The notes under the pieces are model-generated. The model was not told the DNA's origin and made no database searches. It saw only the letters and a program-made list of their open reading frames with translations. A DNA stretch of 11,740 nt from Gammaproteobacteria bacterium (GTDB taxonomy: Bacteria; Pseudomonadota; Gammaproteobacteria; S012-40). The stretch is from contig JAOUGF010000026.1 in the NCBI GenBank assembly GCA_029857925.1, positions 1 through 11,740 of the forward strand, read 5' to 3'. This document shows, one piece after another, positions 6,700 to 11,740 of the stretch. The position numbers and the translations under genes were made by a program. The first letter of the stretch is position 1; every line of letters begins with the position of its first letter.

Positions 6700-8657
6700 T
6701 AGTTCGCCGCACTCGCAGGCAAACTGTCACCGGGTGTTATCGCGGATGACGAACTAGGGTTCGCGGCGGGTGCGTTTCCGGTCAGCACCACCGGTGTACC
6801 GTTGGTAAATTGCGCCCAGGTCAGTTGCCGCCGGATCTGACGTTGCTCGTCTAGATACAATGTTCCGGTGGCCAATTTGATGCGCGCATTCCCATTATTG
6901 CGCAGCCATTCAAGATAATAGACGAGGCTGTACGCATCCACACCCATCGCATATAAACGTGACTGTTGGTTCGCCTCCGGCCACGCCGCATAGACGCGTT
7001 GCGCCAACGGCGACGTCCGTTCACCGCTCAACACCCACGGCATGTCCCCAAACACCACGCCGTTTAAATCGCGATCCGCCGCACTATCGCGCTTCCCGAC
7101 GTAGATATGAGACGTCGAGTAGATAGGTAAATCGGCGGCATGATGAAAATTCAACTGTGGCGGAATCAAGCGCGCTTGGCGTGGCTGCGCCACCATGAAG
7201 ATAAAGTTGATATCTTGGCGGCGACGTGGCTCGAATTTTATATCGGCCCGCAACAAACTGACTAGGTTTTTATGCCTCTTCTCGCTTTGCTGTAACGCCA
7301 ACACATTGCGCACCGCCGCGGAATAATCGCTCTTGTCGCCGGGATAGGCCTCGGCGGCGAGCACCTTGCCGCCGAGTTGCTCGAAGCGCTCTTTAAATGC
7401 GCCAAACAGACGGCTACCGAACGTGCCTTCAGAATACAACACTGCGGCACGCGTATGGCCATCGTTACGCGCGCGTTCGGCGACCTGCCGCGCCTCGTCC
7501 TCTGGAAACAAACTAAATTGAAATAATTTTTCGTTCGCCGCACCGTTTTCGACCATATTCAGCGCCAATGTCGGCACCGGTAGTGGATACTTGTCTATCA
7601 ATGCGGAAATCGATTCCTTCTGCAATGGCCCGATCACCATGTCGGCGCCCTCATTCACCGCCTGTTCATACACTGCGCGTATCTGCGAGGGATTGTCACC
7701 GCTATTGTAAATATGCAACGCGGGCCGCTTCGTCCCCACGCGTACCGCATAATAAGCCGCTAAAAACCCGTTGCGCACGGCCTCGGCCGCCGCCGCGTAA
7801 GCACCGTCAAAAGGCAGTACCAGCGCGATATTCTCCACGCCGCGCGCCTCCGTGGTCTGCGGCACCAGGGCCGCCACCAATACTTTGGCTGCAGGGTGTT
7901 TTCCATATTGACGCGTCCAACGCTCTAAACCGCGCGCCAACTGGCCTGGTTCTTGGGATTTTTGCACCACCTGCGCAAGCTCCACCCACCCTGACGTCAA
8001 TTCGTTTTTCGCTGCCAGTATTTTTTGTAACTCCTGCTCACTGGTCAATACCAACACGTCAACAATTGCGCGTTGATTCGCCAGTTTTTCATTGCCGTCC
8101 GGCAATAATTCATCAATGATAATGCGCGCCTTGGCCTGCGACACCGGGAGCGCCGCCATTTCATAGGCACTTAAGCGCAGCCGCGCAACCCCTAAACGCA
8201 GGTTAGGCGCCACGACACTCAAATCGAGCTGGTCGGCGGCCTGGGCCGCTTCTTTACCTTTGCGCAAATTTACCAGCGCCTGGGTGAGCAACTCATAGTA
8301 ATGCTGCATAAACCCCAAATTACCCAACATCGGCGCCAAATTTATCTCTTTCAATACGGTTTCGGCCTGATTTACCATATTGCCTTTATATAGATTATCT
8401 GCCGCGCGCAACTGCAAAACCTGCCGTTGCGGTGGCGCGGCAAGGCCCGCCAGCCGATTAAAGGCCAGAGCAGCCTCTACATAATCACGCCGCGCCTCCA
8501 AGGCCTGTGCGTGATCCAACGTCTCAACAGGCGCCGGGAGATTGGCCGCCGGAGGTGGCGCTACAGGCGTGCTCGTTGTCGCACAACCCAAGAACAACCA
8601 GGACATGACCAGCGCGTTGCAACAAAAATGTAGACGGAGTGCTTTAGGTTTCATCAT
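6699..8657 (-). CDS. lpoA: Outer-membrane lipoprotein LpoA, activator of PBP1A
   Basis: Outer-membrane lipoprotein that reaches through the peptidoglycan to stimulate PBP1A (MrcA). From the chosen start the protein has 652 residues, near the usual 570-680. A basic N-terminus (MMKPKALRLHF) and hydrophobic stretch end in LFLGC, with lipid Cys25 and Ala at +2. A helical TPR-like N-domain spans about 50-265 (LEARRDYVEAALAFNRLAGL and onward). A periplasmic-binding-protein-like domain runs from about 275 (ENIALVLPFDGAYAAAAEAV) to about 620. An in-frame ATG at 8672 would add five residues (MLGLG). I prefer 8657, or 8654, because the predicted transcript starts near 8682 and TTGGG precedes these ATGs. 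It is the first gene of the proposed minus-strand operon and divergent from rsmI, the usual arrangement. Confidence 0.93.
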   Translation of the reverse strand: MMKPKALRLHFCCNALVMSWLFLGCATTSTPVAPPPAANLPAPVETLDHAQALEARRDYVEAALAFNRLAGLAAPPQRQVLQLRAADNLYKGNMVNQAETVLKEINLAPMLGNLGFMQHYYELLTQALVNLRKGKEAAQAADQLDLSVVAPNLRLGVARLRLSAYEMAALPVSQAKARIIIDELLPDGNEKLANQRAIVDVLVLTSEQELQKILAAKNELTSGWVELAQVVQKSQEPGQLARGLERWTRQYGKHPAAKVLVAALVPQTTEARGVENIALVLPFDGAYAAAAEAVRNGFLAAYYAVRVGTKRPALHIYNSGDNPSQIRAVYEQAVNEGADMVIGPLQKESISALIDKYPLPVPTLALNMVENGAANEKLFQFSLFPEDEARQVAERARNDGHTRAAVLYSEGTFGSRLFGAFKERFEQLGGKVLAAEAYPGDKSDYSAAVRNVLALQQSEKRHKNLVSLLRADIKFEPRRRQDINFIFMVAQPRQARLIPPQLNFHHAADLPIYSTSHIYVGKRDSAADRDLNGVVFGDMPWVLSGERTSPLAQRVYAAWPEANQQSRLYAMGVDAYSLVYYLEWLRNNGNARIKLATGTLYLDEQRQIRRQLTWAQFTNGTPVVLTGNAPAANPSSSSAITPGDSLPASAAN

Positions 8658-8688
8658 TCCAAGGCCCAACATAGCGTATAGTGTTCAC

Positions 8689-8717
8689 AGTATCGTAGCG
8701 GTGGTGCAAGGTGTCAA
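8689..8717 (-). promoter_or_regulatory. Putative sigma-70 promoter of the lpoA operon
   Basis: On the minus strand a perfect -35 TTGACA (8717 to 8712) is followed after 17 nt by GATACT (8694 to 8689), 4 of 6 matches to the -10 consensus. The predicted start is near 8682, a leader of about 25 nt before the ATG at 8657. The -35 box lies inside the first codons of the divergent rsmI gene. Elements are seen; activity is inferred. Confidence 0.55.
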
Positions 8718-9571
8718 ACAAGAATGGTGTGTTATATGTCGTGGCGACGCCCATCGGTAATTTGGGTGACTTGAGCGCGCGCGCGCAACAAATTTTGTCG
8801 CAATCCGACGTCATCGTCGCCGAAGATACACGGCATAGTCGCCGACTGCTGCATCATTTTGGCATAAACACCCCGCTGCTGGCCATGCATGAACACAATG
8901 AGCGTGAAACTTGCGGGCGTTTGATCGCACAATTGCAAGAAGGCGCCCGCATCGCCCTCATCAGTGACGCCGGCACACCGTTGGTCAGCGACCCGGGCTT
9001 TCATCTGGTGCGCGAGGCGCACGGCGCGGGTATCCCGGTGTCGCCTATCCCAGGCCCCAGCGCGGCCCTTGCAGCATTATCCGCCGCAGGCCTCGCGTCG
9101 GACCGCTTTGTATTTGAAGGTTTCTTGCCTGCAAAACGCATAGCCCGCCGCCAACGCCTGCAAGCCCTGGCCCAAGAAACCCGTACCCTGATCTTTTATG
9201 AAGCCCCCCACCGCATCGTCGAATGCCTAGAGGATATCGCCGCCTGCATGGGTGAGCAGCGTGAGGCCACGCTGGCACGCGAACTCACAAAGCTACACGA
9301 AACCATACGCAAAAACAGCGTCGGTGAACTGTGCACCTGGGTAAGCGCCGACCCAGAACAGCAACTCGGTGAGATCGTTCTCGTCGTCGCCGGCGCGCCC
9401 GCCGCGCTGAGTGTCGAAGAAGTCGAATTATTAAACGTGTTGCAACCGCTGCTGGCGCAACTGCCACTAAAACAGGCCGTGGCGTTAACAACCGAGATTA
9501 CCGGCGGGAATAGAAACGCGATATACGAACGCGCATTGCAGCTTAAATCGGAAGAAAAAAATGCGGATTAA
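8711..9571 (+). CDS. rsmI: 16S rRNA (cytidine(1402)-2'-O)-methyltransferase
   Basis: SAM-dependent methyltransferase that 2'-O-methylates C1402 of 16S rRNA in the P-site decoding region. The 286 residues equal the E. coli length. Motifs of the tetrapyrrole-methylase fold are clear: LYVVATPIGNLGDLSARA near the start, VAEDTRHSRRLLHHFGI, LAMHEHNE, ISDAGTPLVSDPGFHLV, PIPGPSAALAALSAAGL, SDRFVFEGFLPAK, RTLIFYEAPHRI and ARELTKLHET. The start is GTG at 8711. An in-frame TAG at 8696 rules out a longer form, and only a weak GGTGG precedes it. A TATAGT -10-like hexamer (8677-8682) lies upstream, but no -35 fits. It is divergent from lpoA, and its stop overlaps that of the convergent HDOD gene. Confidence 0.96.
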   Translation: MSNKNGVLYVVATPIGNLGDLSARAQQILSQSDVIVAEDTRHSRRLLHHFGINTPLLAMHEHNERETCGRLIAQLQEGARIALISDAGTPLVSDPGFHLVREAHGAGIPVSPIPGPSAALAALSAAGLASDRFVFEGFLPAKRIARRQRLQALAQETRTLIFYEAPHRIVECLEDIAACMGEQREATLARELTKLHETIRKNSVGELCTWVSADPEQQLGEIVLVVAGAPAALSVEEVELLNVLQPLLAQLPLKQAVALTTEITGGNRNAIYERALQLKSEEKNAD

Positions 9572-10407
9572 ACCAACCCGGCGCGTTCTTTAATTTTGTT
9601 TAAGTGTTCGGTGGTCAAACCCAACAACTTTTGCCACGCTTCGACCGGCAACAATGCAATCTCGCGCGTAAAATTCGGCACACAATTCGGTTGCGCGCCG
9701 CGCAGACCATGCGCCAGATGCAACACCACAACATGCCGCGCGACCACGTCATTCGCATCTGTGTAAACGGTGCGCGCGAAAAACGCGTTTACAGCCTGCA
9801 CAACAACTTCCGGCAAACGAAACGCAACCGCCAGTTGTTGCATAATCTCCGCGCGTTGCGTGCCCAATAACCGCTGCTCAACGTCCAACGCTGACAGCGC
9901 CTCATCCGCCAACAATTGATCCGCAACCTGGCGGTAAATCTTCGGTGTATTCGCCGCCAACACTAAGGCGCCCATATCATGCACCAAGGCCGTCAACTCA
10001 ATATCATCGGCTAAAAAAGGCGCATTGTACAATGCGATCACGCGCGCGGTAGCCGCGATCTGTGTACAGTGTTCGAGTATCGCCTGCATCTCCGACGTCA
10101 TCTCCGCGTGCAACGCGCGCATCGAGGCCACCACCACGGCCAGGCGTACGTTTTTGATTCCGAGCAGGCTCACCGCATTGCGTACATTCGTCGTTTCTAT
10201 CATGCGCCGATACAACGGCGCATTCGCGTAACGCAACACCGTGGCCGTAAGGTTCGGATCTTTGGCGATTAAATTCGATAGCGTAAGCAGTGACACCTCG
10301 TCCTCCGCCGCCAGCATATCCAGCACCTGCAGGCTTTCTTGTGTGATCGCAGGCATCTTTAATTGCGTATCTTGATGTAATGTCATTGAAAACCGCACTT
10401 TGCCCAT
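9568..10407 (-). CDS. HDOD domain-containing protein
   Basis: A 279-residue soluble protein, mostly one HDOD domain (HD-related output domain), found in bacterial signalling proteins with little proven enzymology. After an N-terminal MPAITQESLQVLDML, the domain shows VSLLTLSNLIAKDPNLTATVLRYAN-type sequence (38-62), NAVSLLGIKNVRLAV (77-91) and IELTALVHDMGALVL (136-150), with His143-Asp144 retained. The later motif where many HDOD proteins read IxxAIxxHH is VVVQAVNAFFARTV, lacking both histidines. No receiver, GGDEF, EAL or kinase domain is attached. The start is uncertain: ATG at 10407 has no Shine-Dalgarno (CCTCCC precedes it), and ATG at 10386 (MTLHQDTQL) is an alternative. It sits between rsmI and rnpB, antisense to rsmI, with overlapping stop codons. 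The partner signal is unknown. Confidence 0.85.
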   Translation of the reverse strand: MGKVRFSMTLHQDTQLKMPAITQESLQVLDMLAAEDEVSLLTLSNLIAKDPNLTATVLRYANAPLYRRMIETTNVRNAVSLLGIKNVRLAVVVASMRALHAEMTSEMQAILEHCTQIAATARVIALYNAPFLADDIELTALVHDMGALVLAANTPKIYRQVADQLLADEALSALDVEQRLLGTQRAEIMQQLAVAFRLPEVVVQAVNAFFARTVYTDANDVVARHVVVLHLAHGLRGAQPNCVPNFTREIALLPVEAWQKLLGLTTEHLNKIKERAGLV

Positions 10408-10458
10408 GTGGGAGGCCTAGTGATATAGCGGCAACTGCCCCCCGGTGACTGAACTAAA

Positions 10459-10488
10459 TTGGCTTCTGGGCGCGAAAAACTTTATAAT
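10459..10488 (+). promoter_or_regulatory. Sigma-70 promoter of rnpB
   Basis: A perfect -10 TATAAT (10483-10488) is preceded by -35 TTGGCT (10459-10464, 4 of 6) with an 18-nt spacer. The expected start falls around 10493-10496, exactly where the P1 helix of RNase P RNA begins. This agreement makes it the best-supported promoter in the window. Confidence 0.75.
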
Positions 10489-10492
10489 GTTT

Positions 10493-10859
10493 GAGGGAGT
10501 AGGTTGGGCAGTCGCCGCCGTTTTCGGACGGGGGAGGAAAGTCCGGGCTCCACAGGGCATGGCGCCAGGTAACGCCTGGGAGGCGCGAGCCTACGGAAAG
10601 TGCCACAGAAAATATACCGCCTAAGCGCGCAAGCGCCGGTAAGGGTGAAATGGTGCGGTAAGAGCGCACCGCGTCGGTGGCAACATCGGCGGCAGGGAAA
10701 ACCCCGCCAGGAGCAAGACCAAATAGGGGGACACGCGGTTCACCCCGCACGTGTGGCCCACACGGTTCCCGGGTAGGTTGCTGGAGGTGTACGGTGACGT
10801 GCATCCTAGAGGAATGACTGTCCTCGACAGAACCCGGCTTATAGACTTACTCCCTCTAC
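10493..10859 (+). ncRNA. rnpB: RNase P RNA, bacterial class A
   Basis: Catalytic RNA of ribonuclease P, which removes the 5' leaders of pre-tRNAs together with the protein RnpA. Conserved blocks appear in the expected order: GGAGGAAAGTCCGGGCTCC (10532-10550), CCAGGTAACGCCTGGG, CCACAGAAA, GTAAGGGTGAAA, GGTGCGGTAAGAGCGCACCG, GGAGCAAGACCAAATAGGGG, CCCGGGTAGG, GAATGACTGTCCTCGACAGA and ACCCGGCTTAT. The ends pair as P1: 10493-10504 with 10845-10856, twelve pairs including one G-U. Total length is about 367 nt, close to E. coli (377). P3 looks reduced to a short CCGT/ACGG stem. Open reading frames over this stretch on either strand are spurious. It is divergent from the HDOD gene and convergent with the glycerate kinase gene. 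Confidence 0.97.
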
Positions 10860-10900
10860 TTTTTTCCTTTTGCACCCCTGGGCGAGTGGCCTGGGGATTT
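10860..10900 (+). terminator. T-rich tract and imperfect hairpin after rnpB
   Basis: Directly after P1 come T6 (10860-10865), CC and TTTT (10868-10871). Then an imperfect hairpin, CCCC-T-GG (10875-10881) with CC-T-GGGG (10890-10896) and an internal T-T mismatch, is followed only by ATTTG. Neither alone is a textbook terminator. The T-tract behind the P1 helix is the likelier end point. The remaining 10901-10951 up to the convergent gene shows nothing recognisable. Confidence 0.35.
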
Positions 10901-10951
10901 GTAACGATACCATGCCCGCATACCCCCGTCGCCACAGGGTGTTGCAAACGC

Positions 10952-11740
10952 TCATTGCCTCGTGCCCGCATCTATTTTGTCCAACATCACCATTTGTATA
11001 TCCATGACATTGGTGCCGGTGGGTCCGGTCTTCAGATGGCCCTGCGTGCCGGTACACGCGTCTAACTGCTGAAAAAACGTATAGGCGTCATTTTGTTGCA
11101 ATGCGAGTTGCGCGTCCAAACCACACTGCATCGCCTGCGCGACGGTATCGCCATCGACGATTGCACCGGCCGCATCGGTCGGGCCGTCATTACCGTCGGT
11201 GCCTGCGCTGAGCAACGCAATACCGCGCTCGCCTGCAATCTCTAATGCAAACGCCAATGCGAACTCCTGATTGCGCCCGCCCCTGCCATTGCCACACACC
11301 GTCACGGTGGTTTCACCGCCGCACAATAAATACCGCCGTTCATGCGGACGCATTCCCGCCAATTCCGCGCGTGCTCGCTGCGCCAGCGCACGTGCGCTGT
11401 CACGCGCCTCCCCCGCCCACTCGGTGCTGACGATGCTGGCCTGCTCCCCGAAGTGGAAAATTTTTTCATACGCGGCGTTCAGCGCCATACGATTATTGGC
11501 GACGATGACGTGACGGCAATTTTCCAAATATTCATCCCCTTGTTTGAGCGTCTCCGGCGCCTGCCCGCACAAGCCCTTGTTTAAATAGGCCGTCACGGAC
11601 AACGGCAATTTATCGCGCAACTGATATTTGCCGACCACTGCATTCGCCTCTGCGAACGTGGACGCGTCGGCGACCGTGGGGCCGGACGCGATCACATCGA
11701 GCGGATCACCAATCACATCGGACAATATCAACGTCACGAC
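10952..11740 (-). CDS. Glycerate 2-kinase, MOFRL family (GckA/TtuD type), N-terminus beyond window
   Basis: ATP-dependent kinase converting D-glycerate to 2-phosphoglycerate, feeding glyoxylate, serine or tartrate carbon into glycolysis. About 262 C-terminal residues are visible, and the frame is open to the right edge. A GTG at 11735-11737 is internal sequence, not a start, because it lies within the conserved segment VVTLILSDVIGDPLDVIASG. Other family features are VIVANNRMALNAA, LLCGGETTVTVCGNGRGG followed by RNQEFALAFALE (MOFRL domain), LLSAGTDGNDGPTDAAGAIV and the C-terminal LKTGPTGTNVMDIQMVML. The full protein is usually about 420-450 residues, so roughly 40% is missing. The annotation hydroxypyruvate reductase TtuD is sometimes given to the same family, but the kinase is the supported role. 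It converges on rnpB. Neighbours that could specify the pathway lie outside. Confidence 0.92.
   Translation of the reverse strand, partial: VVTLILSDVIGDPLDVIASGPTVADASTFAEANAVVGKYQLRDKLPLSVTAYLNKGLCGQAPETLKQGDEYLENCRHVIVANNRMALNAAYEKIFHFGEQASIVSTEWAGEARDSARALAQRARAELAGMRPHERRYLLCGGETTVTVCGNGRGGRNQEFALAFALEIAGERGIALLSAGTDGNDGPTDAAGAIVDGDTVAQAMQCGLDAQLALQQNDAYTFFQQLDACTGTQGHLKTGPTGTNVMDIQMVMLDKIDAGTRQ

Noticed and set aside
7568..8119. A 183-codon plus-strand open frame opposite lpoA.
   Set aside because: Its composition (Pro, Arg, Ser) is typical of an antisense shadow, and LpoA is continuous across it.
8677..8682. TATAGT as the -10 of rsmI.
   Set aside because: No acceptable -35 at 16-19 nt and no TGn extension, so I did not list it as a promoter.
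10454..10971. Several open frames of 72-116 codons on both strands over the rnpB region.
   Set aside because: The sequence is RNase P RNA with all conserved blocks and a matching P1 helix, so the frames are fortuitous.
1..11740. Mobile elements, integrase or transposase genes, tRNA genes, CRISPR arrays, toxin-antitoxin or defence genes.
   Set aside because: None were seen. Genes are conserved housekeeping families with similar composition throughout, and I found no long direct or inverted repeats by eye.

Overview
The window is a gammaproteobacterial chromosome segment with dense housekeeping gene order and no sign of recent mobile DNA. LpoA, the outer-membrane activator of the peptidoglycan synthase PBP1A, is essentially restricted to Gammaproteobacteria. 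The pilT-yggS-proC-yggT and rsmI/lpoA-yraN-dolP neighbourhoods are both typical of that class. PilT implies type IV pili. The DNA is moderately GC-rich by eye and rich in CGCG-type codons. I cannot name the genus.

Layout, left to right. (1) pilT, minus strand, lacking about its last 8-10 codons at the left edge. It is divergent from a plus-strand run yggS-proC-yggT-yggU (1099-3566). A 90-bp gap between them holds two promoter-like element pairs that occupy the same bases on opposite strands. (2) A minus-strand gene run, read right to left from about 8657 to 3643: lpoA, yraN, dolP, a GlcD-like FAD oxidase and a small tyrosine-phosphatase-like protein. The lpoA/yraN and dolP/glcD-like pairs overlap, and yraN/dolP are only 9 bp apart, so this looks like one operon. 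It collides tail to tail with yggU near 3600. (3) rsmI on the plus strand, divergent from lpoA. The lpoA -35 box appears to lie inside the first rsmI codons. (4) An HDOD-domain regulator on the minus strand whose stop codon overlaps that of rsmI in one TTAA. (5) rnpB, the class A RNase P RNA, on the plus strand with a clear sigma-70 promoter. (6) The C-terminal part of a MOFRL-family glycerate 2-kinase on the minus strand, running off the right edge.

Functional themes. YggS (PLP homeostasis) and ProC (last step of proline synthesis) sit with the membrane protein YggT. LpoA, YraN and DolP form a cell-envelope group; the usual diaA is missing from it, and two extra genes (a redox enzyme and a phosphatase-like protein) are appended. 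The GlcD-like oxidase and the glycerate kinase could both serve 2-hydroxyacid/glyoxylate carbon, but they are not in the same operon.

I found no clearly new system. The points most worth a second look are the mirrored pilT/yggS promoters, the extended lpoA operon, and the phosphatase-like protein whose active-site loop is one residue shorter than a classical PTP loop.
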